Shown: positions 1-9,761, counted from the stretch's first letter. The stretch is DNA of 39,716 nt from an uncultured Roseiarcus sp. (GCA_945957375.1 CAMFKX010000013.1:1-39716); one strand, 5' to 3'. The notes: generated from the letters alone by a model not told the origin. Numbers and translations are program-made.

Positions 1-1
1 G

Positions 2-361
2 CTGTCGAGCACCGCCTCGATCGTGCTGGTTCAGGAGATCGTCGACTGGTCGGAGCGCGGCAGCGTCACCGCCGCCTATCTGTTCGCCCGGTCGCTCGGC
101 AGCGCTTTCGGCGCGACCGTGTTCGGCGCCGTGCTCAACTTCGGGCTCATGCGCACCGGCCTCGGCGCCGTCTCGTCGGAAGAGCTTCGCAAGCTGTTCG
201 ACGGCGTGGCGACGGCGGGCGACGGCGCGCTGCGGGCGGCGCTCGACGGCTCGCTCAGGGTGACGTTCGTCTCGATGTTCGTCGTGGCGCTGCTGGTGCT
301 GGCGACCGCCGTGCTGGTGCCCAAGGTGAAGTTCGCCGCGCGGCGGTCCCCTGCAGGGTAA
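2..361 (+). CDS. MFS drug exporter, DHA2 family, C-terminal part
   Basis: The reading frame is open from the first bases and ends with TAA at 359-361, so the gene starts before the window. The roughly 119 visible residues hold the end of a multi-pass transporter. There is a helix with an R-S-L-G-S-A-F-G-A core, like the late helices of 14-helix DHA2 (EmrB/QacA-type) antiporters, and a last hydrophobic helix (VSMFVVALLVLATAVLVP) followed by a short basic tail. Family members expel drugs or other small molecules using the proton gradient. The substrate cannot be read from this fragment. The next gene starts 200 bases downstream. Confidence 0.75.
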   Translation: MSSTASIVLVQEIVDWSERGSVTAAYLFARSLGSAFGATVFGAVLNFGLMRTGLGAVSSEELRKLFDGVATAGDGALRAALDGSLRVTFVSMFVVALLVLATAVLVPKVKFAARRSPAG

Positions 362-562
362 AGCCGCAAGGGCGTACCGCTGATCGAGGGCTCGTTGCAT
401 TGCCTCCGATAGCGTCACAGCGATTGCGCCTTTACATCCGCTCGATCTCGCCCCAACATTTCCGTCCGGCGGACGATACGCAGACCCAAGCCGGCTCAAG
501 AGTTCGTCTTCAACATTCAAAGTTGTCTTCTGGTCCGCCGATTCCACACCCTGGAGGGACCG

Positions 563-1426
563 ATGGCGAAACTTGCCGTGACCTCGGCGCTTTCCTCAGC
601 GCTGCTCCTGTGCTCCATTCCCGCTGACGCCGCGACGTCGTTCTTTTTCAGCACTGGCGACCCGGACGGAAAAATGGCGTCCGCGACCCGCCGCCCCGCC
701 GCGAGCGGCGCGCTCGAGATCGAGTCCGCCGACGATTTCGTCCTGCCGACGAGCGTCAGCCTCACCAGCGCCAGCTTCACCGGGCTTTTGACCGGCGGCG
801 CGAGCGCTTCGAACGTCAGCGCGGTCGTGGTGGAGATTTACCGCGTATTTCCAGAGGATTCCGATCTCGGACGCACTCCCGATGTCCCGACCCGGGTCAA
901 TTCTCCGTCGGACGTCGCGCTGACTTCGCGCGACAGCGGGGCTGGGCAACTGACCTTCACGGTTTCGGCGGCCGGGTCCTTCACGGCGTCGAACTCGGTG
1001 CTGCCGGGCGGCATCCATCCGATACCCGGCCAGACGACGGGGGGCGGCGGTTCAGCCAGCGGCGAAGAAGTCACGTTCGACGTCAGCTTCTCACCGTTTG
1101 CGCTCGAAGCGGGTCACTATTTCTTCGTGCCCCAGGTCGGGTTGACGGACCCGGCCGACCTCTTCCTCTGGCTGTCGGCGCCGAAGCCGGTGGTTGTGCC
1201 CGGGACGCCCTTCGCGCCCGATCTGCAGAGCTGGACCCGGGACGCGGCGCTCGATCCCGACTGGTTGCGGATCGGGACGGACATCGTCGGCGCGCCCCCG
1301 ACGCCGGCGCCCACCTTCAACGCCGTCTTCTCGCTGTCGGGAACCGTCGTGCCCGAGCCCGCCACGACGACGCTTCTGGCGATGGGACTGGGCGGCGCCC
1401 TGCTCCGCCGGCGGAGAACGGGTTGA
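563..1426 (+). CDS. PEP-CTERM sorting domain protein
   Basis: This is a 287-residue exported protein. The ATG at 563 follows a good ribosome site (TGGAGGGA) and opens a Sec signal peptide (MAKLAVTSALSSALLLCSIPADA, residues 1-23). The C-terminus carries the tripartite PEP-CTERM signal: a V-P-E-P motif, a short hydrophobic helix (TTTLLAMGLGGALL) and an arginine cluster (RRRR). Such proteins are recognised by exosortase (EpsH), cleaved and linked to the outer surface or exopolysaccharide matrix. The central part is rich in Ser, Thr and Gly and likely beta-stranded, and I cannot assign it a function. No exosortase lies in the window, so it must be encoded elsewhere. A second PEP-CTERM gene starts at 3923. 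Confidence 0.85.
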   Translation: MAKLAVTSALSSALLLCSIPADAATSFFFSTGDPDGKMASATRRPAASGALEIESADDFVLPTSVSLTSASFTGLLTGGASASNVSAVVVEIYRVFPEDSDLGRTPDVPTRVNSPSDVALTSRDSGAGQLTFTVSAAGSFTASNSVLPGGIHPIPGQTTGGGGSASGEEVTFDVSFSPFALEAGHYFFVPQVGLTDPADLFLWLSAPKPVVVPGTPFAPDLQSWTRDAALDPDWLRIGTDIVGAPPTPAPTFNAVFSLSGTVVPEPATTTLLAMGLGGALLRRRRTG

Positions 1427-1455
1427 TTCTGGGACATGGATCGGCTCGTCGCCCG

Positions 1456-1650
1456 TCACGTCCGCTCGTCGAGGGTGACGACGCAGGCGCCGCCGAACCC
1501 CAGATTGTGCTGGAGCGCGTGGCGCGCGCCCTCGACCTGCGTCGGGCCGGCGGCGCCGCCCGCGTAGCTGCCTTGTCAGCTCGTAGCACAGGGCGAGCCC
1601 GGTCGCGCCGAGCGGATGGCCCTTGATCAGGAGCGGCTTGCGCCGGGCTT
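1456..1650 (-). pseudogene. Thiolase (acetyl-CoA acyltransferase) C-terminal relic with frameshift
   Basis: Read on the minus strand, this stretch encodes the last about 65 residues of a thiolase. The block KGHPLGATGLALCYELTRQL is the family's C-terminal signature region. One base later the frame changes, near 1559-1561 in a run of C on the plus strand. The new frame continues with QVEGARHALQHNLGFGGACV and VTLDERT and a stop at 1456-1458. The two halves fit the family only if one base is removed. Upstream of about 1650 no thiolase sequence remains, so the N-terminal 300 or so residues and the active-site cysteine region are gone. It lies on the opposite strand to the neighbouring acyl-CoA genes. 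The frameshift alone might be a sequencing error, but the missing N-terminus argues for a true relic. Confidence 0.8.
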
Positions 1651-1795
1651 GGCGAACGGAACCATGCCGACCCCGCAACGATCGCCCGCGACGCCATGTC
1701 TCTCCCGCCGGGTTTTGCCGGATCGCGATTATGCTGGCATAGGTAGCGCGCCGGCCGCGGGCGGCGACAGCTCCGGGCGCGGCGGGAGGAGCACG

Positions 1796-2959
1796 ATGGC
1801 CGCGCTCGACATCGACCGGGCGGACTTCCTGAAGGATGACGACATCGTCATCTTCGCGAAGTCGGTGGAGAGGTTCTTCGACGATCACGCGCCGCCGGAG
1901 CGGGTCGAATCCTGGCGCCGCGACGGGATCGTCGAGCGCGCCTTCTGGCGCGAAGCGGGCGAGGCCGGGCTCCTCTGCCTCGCCGTGCCCGAGGCCTACG
2001 GCGGCGCCGGCGGCGACTTCCGCCACGAGGTCGTGCTGATGGAGGCGGTCGCGCGGCGCCAGGTCAGCGGCTTCGCCGGCCCGCTGCACAACGCCATCGT
2101 CGTCCCCTACATCCTTCACTACGGCTCCGAGGAGCAGAAGCGGCGCTGGCTGCCCAAGATGGCCTCGGGCGAATGCGTCGGCGCGATCGCCATGACCGAG
2201 CCCGGCGCCGGCTCCGATCTGCAGGGGATCCGGACCACCGCCCGGCTCGACGGCAACAGCTACGTCGTCAACGGCCAGAAGACCTTCATCAGCAACGGCC
2301 AGCTCGCCGACCTCGTGATCGTCGTCGCCAAGACCGACCCGTCCAAGGGGGCCAAGGGGACGTCGCTCGTCGTCGTCGAGACGGCCGACGCGCCCGGCTT
2401 CTCGCGCGGGCGCAACCTCGACAAGATCGGCATGGAGGCGCAGGACACGTCGGAATTGTTCTTCGACCACGTGCGGGTTCCGACCGCGAACCTGCTCGGG
2501 CGCGAGGCGGGCCTCGGCTTCGTGCAGCTCATGCAGCAACTGCCGCAGGAGCGGCTGACCATCGGCGTCGGCGGCGTGGCGGTGATCGAACGGGCGCTCG
2601 AGGACACGATCGCCTACGTCAAGGAGCGCAAGGCGTTCGGTCAGCGGCTGATCGACTTCCAGAACACCCAGTTCAAGCTCGCCGAGTGCAAGACCGAGGC
2701 GACGGTGGCGCGGGCGTTCGTCGACCGGCTGATCGGACTCCATCTCGACGGAAAGCTCGACGCGGCGACCGCCTCGATGGCGAAATACTGGGTGTCGGAA
2801 CTGGAGAACAAGATCGTCGATACTTGCCTTCAGCTCTTCGGCGGCTATGGCTACATGAACGAATATCCGATCGCCCGGATGTTCCGCGACAGCCGCGTCC
2901 AGCGCATTTACGGGGGCGCGAACGAGATCATGAAGGTGCTGATCGCCCGCACGCTCTAG
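1796..2959 (+). CDS. Acyl-CoA dehydrogenase (LCAD-like)
   Basis: This 387-residue flavoprotein oxidises an acyl-CoA thioester to the 2,3-enoyl-CoA and passes electrons to ETF. I chose the ATG at 1796 because it follows GGGAGGAGC and starts the conserved N-terminal helix domain; the frame is open further upstream but without family similarity. Visible signatures are [14 protein letters not shown] (residues 132-145), the beta-domain [11 protein letters not shown], and [19 protein letters not shown] in the C-terminal helices. The last motif is YGGANEI, not YEGT, so the catalytic base is not at the MCAD position. The LPQER glutamate (about E252) matches the LCAD position instead. The gene is followed 23 bases later by an enoyl-CoA isomerase-like gene, probably in one operon. 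The acyl substrate is unknown. Confidence 0.9.
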   Translation: MAALDIDRADFLKDDDIVIFAKSVERFFDDHAPPERVESWRRDGIVERAFWREAGEAGLLCLAVPEAYGGAGGDFRHEVVLMEAVARRQVSGFAGPLHNAIVVPYILHYGSEEQKRRWLPKMASGECVGAIAMTEPGAGSDLQGIRTTARLDGNSYVVNGQKTFISNGQLADLVIVVAKTDPSKGAKGTSLVVVETADAPGFSRGRNLDKIGMEAQDTSELFFDHVRVPTANLLGREAGLGFVQLMQQLPQERLTIGVGGVAVIERALEDTIAYVKERKAFGQRLIDFQNTQFKLAECKTEATVARAFVDRLIGLHLDGKLDAATASMAKYWVSELENKIVDTCLQLFGGYGYMNEYPIARMFRDSRVQRIYGGANEIMKVLIARTL

Positions 2960-2982
2960 CCAAACAGGGACGAAAAAAAGCG

Positions 2983-3759
2983 ATGACCATGGTGTTTTCC
3001 GAGCGGCGCGGCGCGATCGCGCTGCTCACCCTCAACAACCCCGAGACCCTCAACGCGCTCTCAGGGACCATGCTTTCCGACCTGACGACCGCGTTCGACA
3101 CGGTCGAGGCCGATCCGGAGGCGCGCGTCGTCGTGCTGACCGGGGCGGGCAAGGGCTTTTGCAGCGGCGCGCAGCTCGGCACGGCGACGTTCGAGGCCGG
3201 GGCGCAGGTGGGCGACTGGATGCGCGCCTCGATCAACCCGCTAATCGCGCGGGTGCGCGCCTCGCGCCTGCCGGTGGTGACGGCGGTCAACGGCCCGGCC
3301 GCCGGCGCCGGGGTGGGGTTGGCGCTGATGGGCGACATCGTCGTCGCCGCCCGCTCGGCCCGGTTCGTGCTGAGCTTCGCCAAGGTCGGCGCGGCGCTCG
3401 ACGGCGGCGCGACCGCCTTCGTCCAGCGGGCGATCGGCGCGGCGCGGGCGCGCGCGCTGGCGCTGCTCGGCGAGCCGCTGTCCGCCGACGCCGCGGCCCA
3501 GTGGGGCCTGGTGTGGAAGACGGTCGACGACCACCTGCTGATGGCCGAGGCGCTCGACCTCGCCGACCGGCTCGCGGCTGGTCCGCCGGTGGCGCTCCGG
3601 CTGATCAAGGCGCAGCTCGAGGCGGCGTGGCCGCTCGACCTCGCCGAAGCGCTCGAGGGCGAGGCGACCGCGCAGTCGGCGGCCTTTTCGACCGAGGATC
3701 TGCGCGAGGGCGCGGCGGCGTTCATGGAGAAGCGGAAGCCGAAGTTTACCGGGCGCTGA
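2983..3759 (+). CDS. Enoyl-CoA hydratase/isomerase family protein (PaaG-like)
   Basis: This 258-residue crotonase-fold enzyme starts at ATG 2983 behind an AGGGACG ribosome site. The oxyanion-hole region GAGKGFCSGAQLG and the NGPAAGAGVGLALMGD motif identify the superfamily. In the catalytic segment the first glutamate of true hydratases is replaced (SFAKVGAALDGGAT), while an aspartate is kept in L-D-G-G. This is the pattern of PaaG-type isomerases, which move a double bond or open an epoxide or oxepin, so hydratase activity is less likely. The gene follows the acyl-CoA dehydrogenase closely, and the two probably work in one acyl-CoA degradation route. The specific substrate cannot be told from sequence. 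Confidence 0.85.
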   Translation: MTMVFSERRGAIALLTLNNPETLNALSGTMLSDLTTAFDTVEADPEARVVVLTGAGKGFCSGAQLGTATFEAGAQVGDWMRASINPLIARVRASRLPVVTAVNGPAAGAGVGLALMGDIVVAARSARFVLSFAKVGAALDGGATAFVQRAIGAARARALALLGEPLSADAAAQWGLVWKTVDDHLLMAEALDLADRLAAGPPVALRLIKAQLEAAWPLDLAEALEGEATAQSAAFSTEDLREGAAAFMEKRKPKFTGR

Positions 3760-3922
3760 GGGCGGCGCTTGGTCGCCCCAGGGCGCGCTCGGAAGCCAGT
3801 TGCGCCCGGCGATCGACCTGTCTCCGATGGGGGGCGAGGGAGTCCTTGCGACCTCGCGAGTAACCTGCTTGGGTGGGGGCGCCGGCGGCAGAAACCGGAC
3901 CTCGAGCCCGCCGGAGTCCGAA

Positions 3923-5182
3923 ATGCATCAGCCCACGATGCGCCCCCTGTTCGCCTGGAGCGTGCTGCTCGGGCTTTCGGCGACGCAGGCCCACGCAAAC
4001 CCGACCTACAGCAATACGGCGACGGTGACGATCCCGGTTTCCGACGTCGCCGGCGGCCAGTTTCAGGGATCTCCGCTGATCGACGTCACCTTCGACAACG
4101 GCGGGACGAACCTCTTCACCGTCGACACCGGATCGACAGGGGTCATCGTCGATCAGACGACCTGGGCGCCCTCCGGCTCCGACTCCTATCGGGGCCCGGG
4201 AAGCATGTATTATTCCAGCAGCAATCTGCTGTACCAGGGCGATTGGTACACCACCACCTTCCAGGTCGGCAGCGGCGCCACGACGGCGACGATCACCGTG
4301 CCGGTGCTGTCTGCAGCCACGCAATCGTATTGCCCCAATGGGCCCTCGAGCGGTTGCCAGGATCAGACCTCCGCTTTCACGATCCGCTACTTCGGCGTCG
4401 GCTTTGCGCGCGAGGCGGATTCGCAGGCCGTCAACTGGGACGGCGGAGTGGGCTCGATCCCGGGCAACAATCCGCTCCTGCACGTCACCGCGGTCAATGG
4501 CGCGGGCGTCACGGCGTCGGCGCCGTTCCAGCCGGGCTCCACCGGCGTAAACGGAAATTACAGCACCGGCTACATCCTCACGCCGCAGGGACTGACTTTG
4601 GGACTGACCGCGGCCAACACCGCCGGGTTCGCATTCGCCAATCCGCTGAGCTGGAATTACGACGCCAATCAGGTCGGGGCGTCCGACTGGAACAAGGTCC
4701 CGGTCACGGTCACCGTCATCCCGAAGTCCGGATCCGGCATCCCCACCGAAACCGGGACCGGAACCATACTGACCGACACCGGAATACGGTACATGTTCCT
4801 GGCGCCGCCGCAGGGCGCGGCGCTGAAATCGAGTTGCAGCACCGGAAACTGCATCGCCGAAGGGACGACGATCACGGTCGAGATCACTCCCGCCGTGTCC
4901 TACACGTTCGTCGTCGGCGCCGACGGCATGCCCGTAGCGGGCTCGCCGCCGGTCGCCCCGGACTGGGTGCAGTTCGACGACGGCAAGACGCCTTTCGTCA
5001 ACACCGGCTTCCACTTCTTCAATCAGTACGACTATCTGTACGACTGGGCCAACGGATACGTCGCCTACAACGACTTCGACACGCCGGAGTCGTCCACCTG
5101 GGCGATGATGCTGCTCGGACTGGGCGGAGCCGGTCTCGCCGGCCGGCGGGTCCGCGCTGCAAGGATCGCCCCAGCCGCCTGA
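3923..5182 (+). CDS. PEP-CTERM protein with pepsin-like aspartic protease layout
   Basis: This is a 419-residue secreted protein. I chose ATG 3923 because a Sec signal peptide follows directly (FAWSVLLGLSATQAHA, cleavage near residue 25); the frame is open upstream without family character. Residues 53-76 contain V-D-T-G-S-T-G after a beta hairpin, like the first catalytic Asp loop of pepsins (D68). A second L-T-D-T-G lies at 284-287 (D285). Near the end, NTGFHFFNQYDYLYDWANGY resembles the closing strand region of pepsin-fold enzymes. The tail PESSTWAMMLLGLGGAGLAGRR is a PEP-CTERM signal in the STWAMM variant, with Ser in place of the second Pro. I infer a surface-sorted aspartic protease, or a protein with that fold. 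No protease activity is proven. Confidence 0.7.
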   Translation: MHQPTMRPLFAWSVLLGLSATQAHANPTYSNTATVTIPVSDVAGGQFQGSPLIDVTFDNGGTNLFTVDTGSTGVIVDQTTWAPSGSDSYRGPGSMYYSSSNLLYQGDWYTTTFQVGSGATTATITVPVLSAATQSYCPNGPSSGCQDQTSAFTIRYFGVGFAREADSQAVNWDGGVGSIPGNNPLLHVTAVNGAGVTASAPFQPGSTGVNGNYSTGYILTPQGLTLGLTAANTAGFAFANPLSWNYDANQVGASDWNKVPVTVTVIPKSGSGIPTETGTGTILTDTGIRYMFLAPPQGAALKSSCSTGNCIAEGTTITVEITPAVSYTFVVGADGMPVAGSPPVAPDWVQFDDGKTPFVNTGFHFFNQYDYLYDWANGYVAYNDFDTPESSTWAMMLLGLGGAGLAGRRVRAARIAPAA

Positions 5183-5199
5183 CCGCGGCCGATCTCGCC

Positions 5200-7069
<1,870 letters not shown>

Positions 7070-7075
7070 TTTTTC

Positions 7076-7135
7076 CCGTCGTTCGGGGCCGTTCGCGGTC
7101 CCGGACGACGGAAATGCGACGAGGCTCGCTTTTTT
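7076..7135 (+). terminator. Probable rho-independent terminator after the TIGR02300 gene
   Basis: A 12-base stem with one G-T pair (7076-7087 with 7100-7111) starts seven bases after the stop codon. A short second stem, GCGA...TCGC, follows and runs directly into six T residues at 7130-7135. It separates the TIGR02300 gene from the tRNA promoter. Confidence 0.55.
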
Positions 7136-7147
7136 GCACAACGGGCC

Positions 7148-7176
7148 TTGTGGCGGAGGAAGCTTTGCGGTTATAC
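7148..7176 (+). promoter_or_regulatory. Probable sigma-70 promoter of tRNA-Ala
   Basis: A TTGTGG box at 7148-7153 and a TTATAC box at 7171-7176 are 17 bases apart. The predicted start is about 60 bases before the tRNA, a normal leader length. No gene lies between. Confidence 0.4.
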
Positions 7177-7242
7177 CGCCGCCCGCGCAAGACTTTCGGC
7201 GCTTCGTCCCAATCGAAGCCGCCGTTGCGCAACGGGAAACAT

Positions 7243-7319
<77 letters not shown>

Positions 7320-7358
7320 CCCGGTTTCCCGCTTCACCCTGACCGTCGAGACTTCCGT

Positions 7359-7604
7359 TCAACGTTGCGCCGGGCTCGGCAAGTCCGGGCGCGCGGAAGC
7401 GCAGAGCGCCGCGCCGGCTGCGGCCTGGATCGCGCGAACCGCATCCGGGATTCGGACGACGGCCCCGGCCTCTGCCGGAAACACGTAGCCGAAAAGCTCC
7501 GCCGGATTGTCGTCGGGCGGAAGCCGCTGCGGCGAGACCGACGACGCGGCGGGCGCGACGAGCGCCAGAACCGCCGCCACCGTCAACCAGCGCGCCCGAG
7601 CCAT
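7359..7604 (-). CDS. Small secreted hypothetical protein
   Basis: This is an 81-residue protein. Its start (ATG at 7604) is preceded by GAGGT and opens a clear Sec signal peptide: MARAR, then WLTVAAVLALVAPAASS, cleaved near residue 22. The mature part of about 60 residues has the segment NPAELFGYVFPAEAGAVVRI and no motif I recognise. A perfect EcfG-type promoter (GGAAC-N17-CGTT, 7658-7683) lies 54 bases before the start. This supports it as a real gene and as a member of the general stress response. The function is unknown. Confidence 0.6.
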   Translation of the reverse strand: MARARWLTVAAVLALVAPAASSVSPQRLPPDDNPAELFGYVFPAEAGAVVRIPDAVRAIQAAAGAALCASARPDLPSPAQR

Positions 7605-7657
7605 CGTTCGACCTCATCGCCAAGAGTTGCGCTTGGAAACAGAGTTCCGCTCAGGAA

Positions 7658-7683
7658 AACGCGAATTCCTGCCGCAAAGTTCC
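7658..7683 (-). promoter_or_regulatory. EcfG-type promoter (GGAAC-N17-CGTT) for the small secreted protein
   Basis: On the minus strand GGAAC (7683-7679) is followed after 17 bases by CGTT (7661-7658), an exact match to the general-stress sigma consensus of Alphaproteobacteria. The gene start is at 7604. Confidence 0.65.
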
Positions 7684-7701
7684 ACAGGTCGCGAACGGCG
7701 C

Positions 7702-7727
7702 GGAACCGCGGAGGACGGCGGGCGGTT
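7702..7727 (+). promoter_or_regulatory. Weak EcfG-like promoter (GGAAC-N16-CGGTT)
   Basis: GGAAC at 7702-7706 is followed after 16 bases by CGGTT, which has one extra G compared with CGTT. It lies 44 bases before the ATG at 7771. A similar CGGTT variant occurs at 17400-17424. It is divergent from the perfect site at 7658-7683. Confidence 0.3.
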
Positions 7728-7770
7728 GTCTGAAGCGGGCGCTTCGCCGGCCCGCCACAAGGAGGTCGGC

Positions 7771-8000
7771 ATGATCACGCCCGGAACCCCCGCCCTGCCC
7801 CAGCTCTTCGCGCTCAGGCCCGCCGACGACGGCTGGGAGATCGTCGACCTGGCGCGCCCGCAAAGTCCGATGTTATGGCGAAGTCGCCGTCCGAGGACAT
7901 CGCCGCGGCGCTGGCCGCCTTCCTGGGCGGCGACGTCCCGCACGCTTCCGCCTTGTGGCGCGCGGCGCTCGAACGACACAACGCGCTCCTGATGACGTGA
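7771..8000 (+). pseudogene. Small hypothetical gene, frameshifted or made of two overlapping ORFs
   Basis: An excellent ribosome site (AAGGAGGT at 7759-7766) precedes ATG 7771. The first 31 codons (MITPGTPALPQLFALRPADD, then GWEIVDLARPQ) look like real coding sequence. In this frame the remainder, up to the stop at 7990-7992, is arginine- and serine-rich and looks like shadow sequence. Another frame from about 7863 reads APAKSDVMAKSPSEDIAAAL, then AAFLGGDVPHASALWRAALE, ending RHNALLMT with a stop at 7998-8000, and looks like a natural alpha-helical protein. The best reading is one gene of about 75 residues with a frame change near 7860. A separate 41-residue ORF starting at ATG 7875 is also possible. 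No family recognised. Confidence 0.5.
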
Positions 8001-8003
8001 GTC

Positions 8004-8273
8004 TCAATGCGCCGGCTTGCGTCGGGCCGGGCCCTCCGCTTCGGCTTGCGCCGTCTCGCCGCGCCGCTCCTTCGCCTTCGTCCGGCGCAGCCGGCGCTCG
8101 TTCTCGGCCGGGGTCTGCTCGTTCGAAGCCCCGGCCTCGCTCAGCGCGATCGCCACCGCCTGCTTCGGGTTGGCCACCTTCTTGCCGCCGCCCGAGCGAA
8201 GCTCGCCGTGCTTGAACTCGTGCATGACGCGCCCGACCGTCTCCTTCTGCGCCTTCGATTCGTGCGACGCCAT
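8004..8273 (-). CDS. DUF6496 domain protein
   Basis: This is an 89-residue basic protein starting at ATG 8273 behind AAAGGAGA. The block VGRVMHEFKHGELRSGGGKK followed by NPKQAVAIALSEAG is the DUF6496 signature, found in many small bacterial proteins of unknown role. The C-terminal half is rich in Lys, Arg and Glu and probably helical or disordered. There is no signal peptide, so it is presumably cytoplasmic and may bind nucleic acid (inference from charge only). A perfect EcfG-type promoter lies 46 bases upstream and points at this gene, so it is likely stress-induced. It is divergent from the SDR gene at 8460. Confidence 0.8.
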   Translation of the reverse strand: MASHESKAQKETVGRVMHEFKHGELRSGGGKKVANPKQAVAIALSEAGASNEQTPAENERRLRRTKAKERRGETAQAEAEGPARRKPAH

Positions 8274-8319
8274 GGTCGTCTCCTTTCGAACGGCGCGGGG
8301 GTCGCGCCGAGAGGCGCGA

Positions 8320-8344
8320 AACGCGCGGGACGGCGGCCTGTTCC
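8320..8344 (-). promoter_or_regulatory. EcfG-type promoter (GGAAC-N16-CGTT) for the DUF6496 gene
   Basis: On the minus strand GGAAC (8344-8340), 16 bases, then CGTTT (8323-8319). It is an exact consensus match 46 bases before the start at 8273, and divergent from the site at 8379. Confidence 0.7.
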
Positions 8345-8378
8345 GTCGGAAAATTACCCGGCCGCGCCGGGGCGCGCC

Positions 8379-8404
8379 GGAACGATCGGCGGGTCTGCCG
8401 CGTC
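8379..8404 (+). promoter_or_regulatory. EcfG-type promoter (GGAAC-N17-CGTC) for the SDR gene
   Basis: GGAAC at 8379-8383, 17 bases, then CGTC at 8401-8404 (one mismatch to CGTT). It lies 55 bases before ATG 8460 and forms a back-to-back pair with the site at 8320-8344. Confidence 0.6.
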
Positions 8405-8459
8405 TAGCGGCGAACCGGCGGCGCCCGCGAGGCGCGCCGACGCGAACCGGAGCCTCGTC

Positions 8460-9479
8460 ATGAGCCATTCAGAACGCGGAGACCTGTCTCGCCGCACAGT
8501 CGTCGGCGGAGGCGTGAGCCTCGCCGCTGCGGCGACCGGTCCGGCTTTCGCCTACAACGCCGGCGCGTCCGGCGCCGGCGCGAGCCGCGACTCGGCGATC
8601 CAGGCGGTCGACCCGAAAGAGAAATACCCGAAGCCGCCCTTCGAGCGTCAGTCGCAGCCCTGGCCGGGGCTCGCGAGCCGGATGAATCCGGCGCCCGACC
8701 ACGGCGAAAAGAGCTATCGCGGCTCCGGCCGGCTCGCCGGGCGCAAGGCCCTGATCACCGGCGGCGATTCCGGCATGGGCCGCGCCGCGGCGATCGCCTT
8801 CGCCCGAGAAGGCGCCGACGTCGCGATCAACCACTTGCCCGAGGAGGAGCCGGACGCGCGCCAGGTGCTCGACCTCATCCGGCAGGAGGGTCGCGTCGGC
8901 CTGTCGATTCCGGGCGACCTGCGCAGCGAGGAGTTTTGCCGCCGGCTGGTGGACGAGAGCCTGCGCGGGCTCGGCGGCCTCGACATCCTGGTGATGAACG
9001 CGGCGCGTCAGCAGACGCGGCCCTCGATCCTCGACGTCACCAGCGAGGACTTCGACGCCACCATGAAGACCAACGTCTACGCGCCGTTCTGGATCATCCG
9101 CGCCGCGCTGCCGCATCTCAAGCCCGGCTCGACCATCGTCGCGACCACGTCCGAACAGGCCTACGACCCGTCGCCCGACCTGTACGACTACGCCCAGACC
9201 AAGGCGGCGACGATGAATTACGTGAAGTCGCTGGCGAAGCAGCTCGCGAGCCGCGGCATCCGGGTGAACGGCGTCGCGCCGGGCCCGATCTGGACGCCGC
9301 TTCAGGTCAGCGGCGGCGCCACCATGGAGAAGCTCGAGAGGTTCGGCAGCCAGTCGGCGCTCGGCCGTCCGGGGCAGCCGGTCGAACTCGCCTCGATCTA
9401 CGTCCAGCTCGCCGCCGACGACGCCAGCTACGCGACCGGGAACGTGTACGGCGCGGGCGGCGGCAACGGGCAACCCTAG
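8460..9479 (+). CDS. SDR-family oxidoreductase with Tat-like signal
   Basis: This is a 339-residue short-chain dehydrogenase of the general-stress-protein type (YhdF/YhxC-like). Residues 9-31 (LSRRTVVGGGVSLAAAATGP and following) look like a twin-arginine leader, so the enzyme is probably exported folded with its cofactor. The Rossmann motif ITGGDSGMGRAAA lies at 99-111, the NAA motif at 180-182, and the catalytic Y244-A-Q-T-K248 with a serine near 231. The N-terminal spacer (PKPPFERQSQPWPG) is usual for this subgroup. It oxidises or reduces an unknown carbonyl or alcohol with NAD(P). Its own EcfG-type promoter lies upstream, and a DUF2188 gene follows after 12 bases, probably in the same operon. 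Confidence 0.85.
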   Translation: MSHSERGDLSRRTVVGGGVSLAAAATGPAFAYNAGASGAGASRDSAIQAVDPKEKYPKPPFERQSQPWPGLASRMNPAPDHGEKSYRGSGRLAGRKALITGGDSGMGRAAAIAFAREGADVAINHLPEEEPDARQVLDLIRQEGRVGLSIPGDLRSEEFCRRLVDESLRGLGGLDILVMNAARQQTRPSILDVTSEDFDATMKTNVYAPFWIIRAALPHLKPGSTIVATTSEQAYDPSPDLYDYAQTKAATMNYVKSLAKQLASRGIRVNGVAPGPIWTPLQVSGGATMEKLERFGSQSALGRPGQPVELASIYVQLAADDASYATGNVYGAGGGNGQP

Positions 9480-9491
9480 GGAGGATTAGCC

Positions 9492-9731
9492 ATGGCGAGC
9501 GTCGCCTACAGGATCAAGCGTGACGGCGACCAGTGGTCGGTCGCGCGCGACGGCCAGCCCGGCATGACCTACGTGACCCAGGAGGCGGCGTTCGAGGTCG
9601 CGGTCGGCGAAGCCGGCGGCGACCTGCGCGCCGGCCATGACGTGGTGATCGAGGTGTCCGCCGCCACCGACCCGGCCGGCGCCGCAGACCGCGGCGGAAC
9701 CCCGGTCGAGAGCGACGGGTTTCATAGCTGA
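9492..9731 (+). CDS. DUF2188-like small protein
   Basis: This is a 79-residue soluble protein with a strong ribosome site (GGGAGGAT) and ATG at 9492. The pattern of an N-terminal strand (VAYRIKRDGDQWSVARDGQP), a helix with repeated Ala/Val, then GHDVVIEVSAA matches the compact DUF2188 fold seen in many bacterial stress-associated genes. It sits 12 bases after the SDR and is probably co-transcribed. A perfect hairpin follows its stop. The function is unknown. Confidence 0.7.
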   Translation: MASVAYRIKRDGDQWSVARDGQPGMTYVTQEAAFEVAVGEAGGDLRAGHDVVIEVSAATDPAGAADRGGTPVESDGFHS

Positions 9732-9734
9732 TTG

Positions 9735-9761
9735 GGCGAGACGCCAGGCCGGCGTCTCGCC
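9735..9761 (+). other. Perfect 11-bp inverted repeat between two small genes
   Basis: GGCGAGACGCC at 9735-9745 and GGCGTCTCGCC at 9751-9761 are perfect complements around a 5-base loop. There is no T run, so it is more likely an mRNA-stabilising or attenuating hairpin, or part of a rho-dependent end. It lies four bases after the DUF2188 stop and 25 bases before the next ATG. Confidence 0.55.

Noticed and set aside
1091-2743. Long minus-strand open frame of 550 codons opposite the acyl-CoA dehydrogenase
   Set aside because: It is a codon-bias shadow of the plus-strand gene with Arg/Gly/Asp-rich composition. Only its short thiolase-like segment is real, and that is listed as a relic.
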